Source: an uncultured Marvinbryantia sp.
GTDB taxonomy: Bacteria; Bacillota; Clostridia; Lachnospirales; Lachnospiraceae
Assembly: GCF_905201705.1 (NCBI RefSeq)
Contig: NZ_CAJKOX010000030.1
Coordinates: 1 to 58,199 of the forward strand
Length of the DNA stretch: 58,199 nucleotides
Direction of reading: 5' to 3'
A program made the position numbers and the translations under genes. Positions 7,537 to 15,338 of the stretch are shown here, in pieces. The notes below the pieces were generated by a model. That model ran no database searches. It was not told where the DNA came from and was given only the letters and a program-made list of their open reading frames with translations. Every line of letters begins with the position of its first letter. Within the stretch, counting starts at the first letter, position 1.

Positions 7537-8577
7537 TTAGCTCACCTCTCGCTTTCTCCATATACGCCCCGCCAGAAGGCTTCCGCCCACCGCCGCTGCT
7601 GCCGCCGCGGGAACGCCAAGGGCCGCGTAGAAAAGGTCTCCCATCTGCCCGATCCCCATGAGCAAAGCGAACTGGAGCTGATATGCCGGAAGCAGACCGA
7701 AGATTTTAAAGAGCGGAGCGCTTTCCGGCATAGTTATAAACAGCGGAAACGCAAAGAGGAACGCTGCGGCGATCAGCGAGGTGGTCTGATTTTTTGCCGC
7801 GGCGGAGACGGCAAGTGTGATGCCCGTGAGCATAAGAATGCCGCTGACAGCAAGGATCGTCTGCCAGATAAGCATTTCCCGGCAGCTTATCGGAAACGGC
7901 ATCCATTCCTGGTAATAAACTCCGCAGAACCGGGTGCTTGCCTGCAGACCCTCCGTTCCCATCGCCAGAAAGGCGCCGGTAAAATTTCCGGTAAGCACCG
8001 CGAGGACTACTGCCAGGGACGCAAGGAATGCGGCCGTTATTTTCGCCATCACACATTTTGTTTTTCCAAACCGCGCCGCCAGCAGAAGCTGCTCCATCCC
8101 GGCGTATTCCCCGGCAAATACCGGACTTACCATCAATACGCAGAAGATTGCTGCTCCCAGCATCATTTTCGCAAGCAGTCTGGAAAAATCCAGCCAGCCG
8201 CTGTTGTAGCCCACCCGGATTTCCTGGTCACCAAAAACATCACGTACTGTTTTTCCGTTCCAGGTTCCGTCCTCCTTTGCGAAGTATGCATGAACCGCTG
8301 TCTGGATGGAATTTTGCCCGATATACATCACATGTACGCCCTTCCACATATTGATCTGCTCCTGTGAGGGCAGAAAATCCCTAAGCATCTGCTGCACCTT
8401 TTCATCGTCCAGCACCCCCTCATATTTCCTGGCGATTTCCTGTTCGTATGCCGTTTCCTCTGCCGGAAATTCCCCCACAAAGCTGATGATATTTAAGCCC
8501 GCCAGCACAACCAGCGCCGCCAGAATAATCTTCCTCGAAAAAATTTTTTTCAGCTCAAACCAGATTAATTGTCTCAT
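7537..8577 (-). CDS. ABC transporter permease (ABC-2 type)
   Basis: A 346-residue membrane protein with a short cytoplasmic start (MRQLIWFELKKIFSRK) and about six hydrophobic segments, the first at 17-35. A large outside loop follows helix 1. This is the layout of ABC-2/YxlG-like permeases that pair with a separate ATPase. Its start overlaps the ATPase stop by 4 bases. Such pairs export or remove antimicrobial peptides or lipids; the neighbouring two-component system supports a stress-response role, but the substrate is not known. Confidence 0.85.
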   Translation of the reverse strand: MRQLIWFELKKIFSRKIILAALVVLAGLNIISFVGEFPAEETAYEQEIARKYEGVLDDEKVQQMLRDFLPSQEQINMWKGVHVMYIGQNSIQTAVHAYFAKEDGTWNGKTVRDVFGDQEIRVGYNSGWLDFSRLLAKMMLGAAIFCVLMVSPVFAGEYAGMEQLLLAARFGKTKCVMAKITAAFLASLAVVLAVLTGNFTGAFLAMGTEGLQASTRFCGVYYQEWMPFPISCREMLIWQTILAVSGILMLTGITLAVSAAAKNQTTSLIAAAFLFAFPLFITMPESAPLFKIFGLLPAYQLQFALLMGIGQMGDLFYAALGVPAAAAAAVGGSLLAGRIWRKREVS

Positions 8578-9284
8578 GACTCTTCCTCCTCCCCAAAATA
8601 ATATAAATACAATTTTTCCAGGTCGTCCGTCATCATTTCCGTCCGCCCGGTATAAACGATTTTCCCGTTCTTCATTATCAAAATGGTGTCCGCCGTACTC
8701 TCCACATCAGATACAATATGTGTGGACAGCAGCACGATCTTGTTTTCTGCAAAAGAATGCAGCAGATTTCGGAAGCGTATGCGCTCCTTCGGATCAAGCC
8801 CCGCCGTCGGCTCATCAAAAATCAGGATTTTGGGATCGTTCAGCAAGGCCTGCGCAATTCCGAGCCGCTGCTTCATGCCGCCGGAAAACCGCCGGATCTT
8901 TTCTTTTCCTCTTTTTTCAAGCCCCACTGCCGTCAGAAGCTCCCGGCTTTTTTTCCGCGCCTCGTTTTGATTCAGCCCCTTTACCGCCGCCATATAAAGC
9001 AGAAAATCCTCCGCTGTAAAGTCCGGATAATAGGGAAACTGCTGCGGCAAATAGCCAAGCAGCCCTGTATAAGCGGCTCCCATTTGCGAAACCGGCTTTC
9101 CATCTAACCGGATCTCTCCCTCTGTCGGTTTCTGCAATCCGCACAGCAGCCTCATAAACGTGGTCTTTCCGGCGCCATTTGCGCCCAGTAAACCATAAAT
9201 TCCGTTAGTCAGGATCAGATTTAAGTGATTCACCGCCGTCTTATCGCCGTATTGCTTTGTGAGATTCCTTGTCTGTAACTGCAT
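8574..9284 (-). CDS. ABC transporter ATP-binding protein
   Basis: 236 residues from the ATG at 9284, which has AGGAGG 6 bases before it; the longer frame to 9389 has no ribosome site and runs through the terminator. Walker A GANGAGKTT, the signature RRFSGGMKQRLGIAQ, Walker B ILIFDEPTAGLD and the switch histidine in STHIVSD are all present. It energises the permease encoded just after it. The length matches the single-domain exporters (BcrA/YxlF type). Confidence 0.93.
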   Translation of the reverse strand: MQLQTRNLTKQYGDKTAVNHLNLILTNGIYGLLGANGAGKTTFMRLLCGLQKPTEGEIRLDGKPVSQMGAAYTGLLGYLPQQFPYYPDFTAEDFLLYMAAVKGLNQNEARKKSRELLTAVGLEKRGKEKIRRFSGGMKQRLGIAQALLNDPKILIFDEPTAGLDPKERIRFRNLLHSFAENKIVLLSTHIVSDVESTADTILIMKNGKIVYTGRTEMMTDDLEKLYLYYFGEEEES

Positions 9285-9367
9285 ATTTCTCCTCCTACAA
9301 TGTCTGAAAATCACGGGGAACTGTCCTTCAAATTTGAAGCACTGCTTTTTCACGCTCTGTTTTCCGC

Positions 9368-9400
9368 AAAAAAACTCTCCCCGTGTCATGGAGAGAGTTT
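9368..9400 (-). terminator. Rho-independent terminator between kinase and ABC genes
   Basis: On the minus strand AAACTCTC and GAGAGTTT form an 8-bp stem followed by a run of T. It lies between the kinase stop (9424) and the ABC ATPase start (9284), so the exporter needs its own promoter, as expected if the regulator controls it separately. Confidence 0.8.
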
Positions 9401-9423
9401 AAATCATAAATTTCTACTTTTTA

Positions 9424-10641
9424 TCAACTTTCCGTTTTTTTCTGAAAAAATGCCGTTACCTTCGCGCCGGGATTTCTGTTTGTGATTTCCAGCCAGCCGC
9501 CATGCTGCCGGCAAAGCACTCTGCAAATATAAAGTCCAAGCCCGAAATGATCTGCACCGTCGCTTTCTGCCGCGGTCCTGTTTTTCTGTTCACGGTAATA
9601 AGGCTCCGCGGCGTTTTTCAGTCCCTTTTCCGAAAAACCACCGCCGTCGTCCGCGACCGTGAGCAGTAATCCGTCCTCCCTTTCCTGTACCTGTACCGCA
9701 ACATAAGTCTGCGCATAGCGCACCGCGTTCGAGAGCAGATTTTCAAATACCTGCTGCAGAATATCCTCATCCATACAAAGCTCCGCGGACACTGTCTGAT
9801 CATCAAAATGCAGCTCCCTGTCATACTGCGCACAGAGCACCCCGGCGCTTTGTTCCATCGTTTCCAGAAATTTCTTCAGCCGCAATATGCGATAATCCGG
9901 CGCGCGGTCCTCCAGCCGCTGGACGCTGCTCATGCTTCCGGCATAATTCTCAAGTCTCCTTATATGCTTCTGCATCATGTCCGCCGTGTGCCGTTCCTGC
10001 TCATTTCCCGTGAGCTGAAGCATCTCATTGCAGCCGCGCAGAACAGTCAGCGGCGTGCGCAGATCATGTGCAAATGCCGCATTCAACCGTTTGCGCTCCT
10101 CCATCGCCCGCCACATTTCCTTTTGATTTTTCTCCAGCGCAGCACGCATCAGCTCGAAGGAACCGCAAAGCCTGCCCATCTCATCCGCGCTGTCATATTT
10201 CACAGAAAAATCCAGATCATTTTGTGATATTTTCTCCGACGCCTCCGTGAGCAGCGCCAGCGGACGCTTTAATTTTCTGCGGTAAAAGAGCATTGCCGCC
10301 GCCAGCACGCATATCGCTGAGTACACCGGCGTTAGCAGCATCGGAAGGTTCTCCAGAATATCCAGCATCCGGTCTGCCTCCTGCGGAAGCGCCCGGGGCG
10401 TTTTATAAACATATGTGCTCCCGTCTCCAAGCCGCTGTCCATCCTCATTAACCAGATAATAACGCTCCCGCTCATCCGGGTATTTCGCATAAATCGCGTC
10501 AATCCCGCTCTGACAGACAGATTCGGTAATTCCGACAAGGAAAACCGCAAGCAGCGCAAACACGGCTATGTAGCAGGCAAGGCTTTTTCGCAGAGACATG
10601 TTCTGAAAAACTGACTTTAGCTTACCCATTTGTAACCGCAC
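9424..10641 (-). CDS. Sensor histidine kinase
   Basis: 405 residues. Helix 1 at about 20-40 and helix 2 at about 101-121 enclose only about 60 outside residues. HAMP follows (124-175). Phospho-acceptor His192 sits in AAFAHDLRTPLT, the N-box is NLLSNAVRYA, G1 DDGGGFSEKG and G2 HFGLGLYI. The start overlaps the regulator stop by 25 bases (GTG) or 13 bases (ATG at 10629). A short loop and a nearby exporter are typical of kinases that answer cell-envelope antimicrobials; this role is inferred. Confidence 0.9.
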   Translation of the reverse strand: MRLQMGKLKSVFQNMSLRKSLACYIAVFALLAVFLVGITESVCQSGIDAIYAKYPDERERYYLVNEDGQRLGDGSTYVYKTPRALPQEADRMLDILENLPMLLTPVYSAICVLAAAMLFYRRKLKRPLALLTEASEKISQNDLDFSVKYDSADEMGRLCGSFELMRAALEKNQKEMWRAMEERKRLNAAFAHDLRTPLTVLRGCNEMLQLTGNEQERHTADMMQKHIRRLENYAGSMSSVQRLEDRAPDYRILRLKKFLETMEQSAGVLCAQYDRELHFDDQTVSAELCMDEDILQQVFENLLSNAVRYAQTYVAVQVQEREDGLLLTVADDGGGFSEKGLKNAAEPYYREQKNRTAAESDGADHFGLGLYICRVLCRQHGGWLEITNRNPGAKVTAFFQKKTES

Positions 10642-11288
10642 CCCCAGACCGTTTCGATGTAGGTTTTTTCCGAAACTGCAGACAGCCGCGCACGGATACG
10701 GCGGATGTGCTCGGCAACCACGCCGCTGTCGCCCTCCCCGTCATATCCCCATACCTTCTCATAAATCCGCTCTTTGTCGAACACCTGTCCCGCATTTACA
10801 GAAAGAAGCTCGATGATCGCAAATTCTTTTTTCGGAAAGGAGAGCGCTTTCCCATTTACAAAAACCTGCCGCTGTGAATAATCAATCGACAGCTCCCTGC
10901 CAAACCGGACACTCGCGCCGCTTATCCGGCGCATCTCCCGCCGCAGATGCGCAGCAACCCGCGCCTCCAGCTCCGCCAGGGAAAACGGCTTGATAATATA
11001 GTCGTCGCCGCCCACTGCAAAGCCCTGCACCTTGTCACTATCCTCAATGCGCGCTGTCAGAAACAGGATCGGACAGGACACAAAGCCCCGGATGCGCCTG
11101 CATACCTCCATGCCGTCCAGCTCAGGCATATTGATATCCAGCAGGATAATGTCCGGCTGCTGCTCTGCCTTCCTCAGCGCCTGCGCACCGTCCGTCGCCG
11201 TCAGCACAAAATAGCCGCGGCGCTCAAAAAAGCACCGCAGCATCTCCACAATATCCGGTTCGTCATCTGCAATTAAAATACGGTTCAT
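10617..11288 (-). CDS. Response regulator, OmpR/PhoB family
   Basis: 223 residues. The receiver has ADDE (7-10), Asp51 in LLDINMP, a switch Thr in LFLTA and Lys in IIKPF. The winged-helix domain has LSFPKKEFAIIELLS, the DNA-recognition helix around VVAEHIRRIRARL and the end VWGCGYKWVS. First gene of the regulator-kinase unit. The likely target is the ABC exporter operon just downstream, which has its own start beyond the terminator at 9368-9400. Confidence 0.92.
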   Translation of the reverse strand: MNRILIADDEPDIVEMLRCFFERRGYFVLTATDGAQALRKAEQQPDIILLDINMPELDGMEVCRRIRGFVSCPILFLTARIEDSDKVQGFAVGGDDYIIKPFSLAELEARVAAHLRREMRRISGASVRFGRELSIDYSQRQVFVNGKALSFPKKEFAIIELLSVNAGQVFDKERIYEKVWGYDGEGDSGVVAEHIRRIRARLSAVSEKTYIETVWGCGYKWVS

Positions 11289-11422
11289 GGGTGTCTCCTT
11301 ATGATTCTTTCTCTGTTACTCATCCGACAAAGTCAATTTCTTCATGACAGATCAATTTAATTTTATTCTCTTTCTTGCGTAGCTTCAATATAAAAAATTT
11401 TAAAAATTCATTACCTGCAGGA

Positions 11423-11458
11423 TCTGCCATCGGTAGCTTCCTTCGGAGGCACGGCAAC
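11423..11458. repeat. Dispersed intergenic repeat, copy 1
   Basis: A 36-base element beginning TCTGCCATCGG and ending CACGGCAAC. It matches the element at 31654-31689 at 29 of 36 positions. Both copies lie in the gap upstream of an OmpR-type regulator and beside the terminator of the next operon. The rest of the 11289-11509 gap is AT-rich with no other gene. Confidence 0.6.
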
Positions 11459-11504
11459 ACAAAAGCCGCCCGTGCAAGAACAGAAATATTCCTGTGCGGG
11501 CAGC
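11457..11504 (-). terminator. Terminator of the glycoside hydrolase operon
   Basis: On the minus strand GCTGCCCG and CGGGCGGC make an 8-bp stem (one G-U) followed by TTTTGTGTT. It begins a few bases after the stop codon of the last enzyme gene. Confidence 0.82.
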
Positions 11505-11509
11505 CATTT

Positions 11510-12583
11510 TTATAACCGCCATTTCTCATGCCAGCGGATCACCGGCTTCTCCCCCTGCCATTCTACCGGCAGCCATACATACCTTGATTTCCAGGTGTTA
11601 TCCTTATGCCGTGTTTCCACTTCCGGCAGCGGCTGCGCCGCCCTTGGGCTTCCATCCGGCCTGTAGTCCTTAAAATGACGCTCCATGCCGGATATGATCT
11701 GCTTTGACATTTTCGGAACCAGCCATCCCGGTTTCCACCTGTCCGCGCACGCCACATACAGCTCTTTTCCCGGTATCTTCAGCACACTGGTAATCTGGCT
11801 GTTAAAGGTGGCGTGGCTCTTATCGCCGATGCATGGATCGCCCAGGTCTTTATATTCCCCGTGATAATCGTCAAATACACACACCCTGCTCGCATTGGGG
11901 AAATAGCCGCTGGTACCGGAGGTAAATAAATACTTTTTCCCATTCCGCTCAAAAAATACCGGAGCCTCCCGCGTATAAGGCGGGAGCAGGCCGTCATAGT
12001 GTACAGAATATTCGCCGGTCACACCGGTAAAATCCTCCGTCAGACTGGCGCAGATCAGCTGGAAATGCGGGCGCTCAAAGAAAATATATCCCCGCCCGGT
12101 TTCCTTATCCACATGGAGAGCAAAATCACCGGTGTCCATCTGCAGCGGTTTATAAATTTTATGCACGAACGTATAGGGTCCCTCAAATTCATCCGCCTGC
12201 AATACAGACATAAACTGACAATCCGCATGTTCTCCGCCTGCCATGATCTTCAGCCATGCCACGTACTTCCCCGTGCTTTTACAGTAAAGGATATGCGGAC
12301 GGTCCATACAGTAAGTGGGATGCAGAGGACTGCTCAGATCCTCCGGTTCCGGCGGAATAATCAGGCCCCTGTCCGTCCAGTTATACAAATCCAAAGAAGT
12401 ATACAGCCGCACGCCCCAGTGCCAGATCGTTCCGCCCTTTTTCGTCCGTTCCTTATTTTCTCCATACCAATAATACAGCTTTTTTTCTTCGTTATAAAAC
12501 ACAGAAAAGCCATGCGCCTGAATCGGTTTTCCAGCAGTATCCAGCCATACTCTGCCCGGACGAATACAGTCATAAGTTTTCAT
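11510..12583 (-). CDS. Glycoside hydrolase, GH43-like five-bladed propeller
   Basis: 357 residues from the ATG at 12583 (AGGAGG 8 bases upstream; a GTG at 12592 overlaps the ribosome site). The repeated blade strands (LYYWYGENK, GVRLYTSLDLYNW, RPHILYCKSTGKYVAW, TGDFALHVDKETGRGYI, REAPVFFERNGKKYLFTSGTSGY) fit the GH43/GH117 propeller clan, closest in feel to exo-galactosidase-type GH43 subfamilies. No signal peptide, so it acts in the cytoplasm. Last gene of the operon. The exact bond (galactoside, arabinoside or xyloside) cannot be read from the sequence. Confidence 0.78.
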   Translation of the reverse strand: MKTYDCIRPGRVWLDTAGKPIQAHGFSVFYNEEKKLYYWYGENKERTKKGGTIWHWGVRLYTSLDLYNWTDRGLIIPPEPEDLSSPLHPTYCMDRPHILYCKSTGKYVAWLKIMAGGEHADCQFMSVLQADEFEGPYTFVHKIYKPLQMDTGDFALHVDKETGRGYIFFERPHFQLICASLTEDFTGVTGEYSVHYDGLLPPYTREAPVFFERNGKKYLFTSGTSGYFPNASRVCVFDDYHGEYKDLGDPCIGDKSHATFNSQITSVLKIPGKELYVACADRWKPGWLVPKMSKQIISGMERHFKDYRPDGSPRAAQPLPEVETRHKDNTWKSRYVWLPVEWQGEKPVIRWHEKWRL

Positions 12584-12656
12584 CGTTTCCACCTCCTGTA
12601 AAATATGGACATTTTCCTCTCTGCTGCATGCTCATGAACGCAGGTTGCTGCGCGGC

Positions 12657-15293
12657 TTACAGGAAAGAGGACATTCGCATTCCGCCTGGCTGCTTACGTT
12701 CGAACTCATGGCAGCCTGCCGCTATCACGCAGCGATCCCCGTCCGGAAATATCACTTCGGCAGTGGTATTTGCCGGTACTATTATGGTATAGCGCACGCC
12801 ATCCTCTGTCCTTGTCCATCTGCTTTCTATCTTTCCATAGATGCTCTGATAGCCTGCCTCCGCGTAAGTCAGCGTGCCTCCCGGCACAGGCGCTATTTTA
12901 AAATGGTTCTCACCATCCGGCCGGATGCCTGCCACCGTTTCAAAGAGCCACTGACACACTGCGCCGGGTGAATAATGATTCCGGCTGACCCTGCCTTCCC
13001 AGTCCTCCCAGATCGTCGTAGCCCCCGCATTAATTTCCGCCAGCCAGCCGGGCGCCCGTTCGTTTTCCAGCATTTTATATGCCGTTTCCGTATAGCCTGC
13101 CTCTGTTAAAACAGGAAGGATGAAGGGCGTGGAGAGAAATCCCGTTCCGACGCAATACGCCCCCTTCTCCACCGCCTGCTTCAGGCGCTTTTCCACATTG
13201 GATTTTTTCGCACCGGACAGCAGGCCCAGCGCCAGCGGCCGCACCAGCTTTGCCTGACGGTCCGTATCGATCGTGCCGCTTTTCAGGAACAGATAATCAT
13301 ACGCTTTTACTGCCCCATCCGCATATTCCGCAAACAGCTTTTCATCCTCCTGCTGCTGCAGCTCTCCGGCAATTTCCGCCATACATGACATCGTATAGTG
13401 CAGATATGCGGTAGCTTCCTCGGTATGCAGCGCACGGTGCCCGGCGGTAATTTTCTCCTGAAACTCCTCCGGCTCCAGCCACTCCCCCAGATGGAATCCC
13501 TTTTCATAAACATACTTGTTGTAGGGATTCGTTCTGGCTGCTTTTTTATTTTTGTGGCCGGTATTTTGTATCATAAACATGGCAAGCTTACGCATCGTCT
13601 GATAATTCTCACGCAGGATTCTCCGGTCGCCATACCGTTTCCAGTAGCGGTACGGCACCAGTACGACCGCATCGGCCCAGCCCACACTGGCGCCGGTATT
13701 ATCATACATGAGAGAAAGTCCGTTATAAGGAACGACCGCACTTAAGCTTCCGTCCTTTTTCTGTCCATCCTTCATATCGCGCAGCCATTTGCGGAAAAAC
13801 GGCGCTGTATTCATCAGATAAGCGCCTGTTTCAAAGAAAATCTGGGCGTCCCCTGTCCATCCAAGCCGCTCTCTTGTCGGACAGTCGGTAGGAACATCCA
13901 GAAAGTTTCCCTTCATGCTCCAGAGCGTATTGTGAAATAATTGATTTACCTTCCCGTTGGAGCACCGGAAGCTGCCTGTCTGCTCCATGTCTGAATAAAC
14001 GGCGATTGCTTCAAACGCTTGCGGGTCAACCTCTATTTCTGTCTCAATCAGCGCATACCGGAAGCCAGACACGGCAAAGGCTGTCTTATAATGGTCGATG
14101 CCGCCGGAACAGGTGAACAGGATCTCCTGCTTTGGTGTCATCTGTTTTTCCCCTGGAAGCTTTCCGCCCATGCCGACAGCGAGGAATACCTCTCCCAGCT
14201 TTCCCACTTCCCGGACCGGTTTTACAGACTGTATATTTTTCTGCGTAAATTCTCCCTTTTCATCAAGCATTTCTCCCAGACGCAATTTTATCTGCTGCCC
14301 TTTTTCTCCATGCACGGTAAAAGATAAAAAGCCCGCAAGATTCTGCCCAAAGTCCAGAACCTTTTTCCCCGCCGGCGTTATAATAAGTTTCGCCGGAAAA
14401 TGCTCCTGTTCCGTCGGGCAGACATTATCCGCCGCAGCCAGAATCATGTCCTCCGGCGCTTTGGTCAGTCTCGCTCTCCCGCGGTAAGAAGGTTTCCGCC
14501 TGGCATCATAGATTTCCCCATCCTTCAGGTCCGCAAAACGGTATGGTCCGTCGTTGCTCCAGCTCCAGCCATCGTCGCTGATGATGGTATTGCGGCTGCC
14601 GTCCGCATAAGTAATCTCCATCTGACAGAAAATTCTGCTTTCCCTTCCGAAAACATTCGTCATACCGTAGCAGCCGACGCTTCCCCGGTACCAGCCGTCT
14701 GCCAGCTGTATCTCCAATGTGTTATAAGCCGCGAGGAAATCCGCCACATCATACGTCTGGTACTGCAGGCGTTTGCGGTAATCCGTGCATCCGGGAGCCA
14801 GACAGTATCTCCCCACACGCCTGCCGTTCAGCCTTGCCTCATAAAGGCCGCAGGCTGTGATATACAGTCGCGCACGGGCAACCGTCCCCTTCACCGGAAA
14901 CGTTTTCTGAAAACAATCCACCGGATAACGGACATTTTTTCCCGGACGGTAATCGCCGGTCATCCATTTCGCCGACCAGTCTGCCTTCTTTAGAAGCCCA
15001 ATTTCAAACCAGCTTCCCGACCATTCGCCGGGATGATCGTTTTCATCCCAGAGGCGCACCTGCCAGTCGATGCGATCCCGGCTCTGCAGTGGTTTTCCCC
15101 CATAACAGATATGCGTCATGGAAGCCGATGCCACCTTCCCGCTGTCCCACACCTTCTCACCGTTTCTCCTGGCAATGATCTGATAGGCAGTCTGTACTGC
15201 GCCGCCCTCACAATTCCAGTAAAACCGCGGTTTCGTAATGCCAAGCCCCAGGGGCCTTGTCAGATATTCTGTCTGCAGACGGATTGCTCTCAT
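12657..15293 (-). CDS. Alpha-L-rhamnosidase, GH78
   Basis: 878 residues, the full GH78 layout: an N-terminal fibronectin-like Bac_rhamnosid_N region, the beta-sandwich carbohydrate-binding region (ITACGLYEARLNGRRVG.., LEIQLADGWYRG), the (alpha/alpha)6 barrel and a C-terminal sandwich. The catalytic barrel has the signature DVPTDCPTRERLGWTGDAQ, whose Glu475 is in the conserved acid region, and TTIWEDWEG near 770. No signal peptide. It would remove terminal rhamnose from an imported glycoside. It lies 45 bases after the GH2 gene in the same operon. Confidence 0.93.
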   Translation of the reverse strand: MRAIRLQTEYLTRPLGLGITKPRFYWNCEGGAVQTAYQIIARRNGEKVWDSGKVASASMTHICYGGKPLQSRDRIDWQVRLWDENDHPGEWSGSWFEIGLLKKADWSAKWMTGDYRPGKNVRYPVDCFQKTFPVKGTVARARLYITACGLYEARLNGRRVGRYCLAPGCTDYRKRLQYQTYDVADFLAAYNTLEIQLADGWYRGSVGCYGMTNVFGRESRIFCQMEITYADGSRNTIISDDGWSWSNDGPYRFADLKDGEIYDARRKPSYRGRARLTKAPEDMILAAADNVCPTEQEHFPAKLIITPAGKKVLDFGQNLAGFLSFTVHGEKGQQIKLRLGEMLDEKGEFTQKNIQSVKPVREVGKLGEVFLAVGMGGKLPGEKQMTPKQEILFTCSGGIDHYKTAFAVSGFRYALIETEIEVDPQAFEAIAVYSDMEQTGSFRCSNGKVNQLFHNTLWSMKGNFLDVPTDCPTRERLGWTGDAQIFFETGAYLMNTAPFFRKWLRDMKDGQKKDGSLSAVVPYNGLSLMYDNTGASVGWADAVVLVPYRYWKRYGDRRILRENYQTMRKLAMFMIQNTGHKNKKAARTNPYNKYVYEKGFHLGEWLEPEEFQEKITAGHRALHTEEATAYLHYTMSCMAEIAGELQQQEDEKLFAEYADGAVKAYDYLFLKSGTIDTDRQAKLVRPLALGLLSGAKKSNVEKRLKQAVEKGAYCVGTGFLSTPFILPVLTEAGYTETAYKMLENERAPGWLAEINAGATTIWEDWEGRVSRNHYSPGAVCQWLFETVAGIRPDGENHFKIAPVPGGTLTYAEAGYQSIYGKIESRWTRTEDGVRYTIIVPANTTAEVIFPDGDRCVIAAGCHEFERKQPGGMRMSSFL

Positions 15294-15338
15294 AGCCTCT
15301 CTCTTCCTTCCTGTAATTATTTGAGAACAAGTGCTTCG

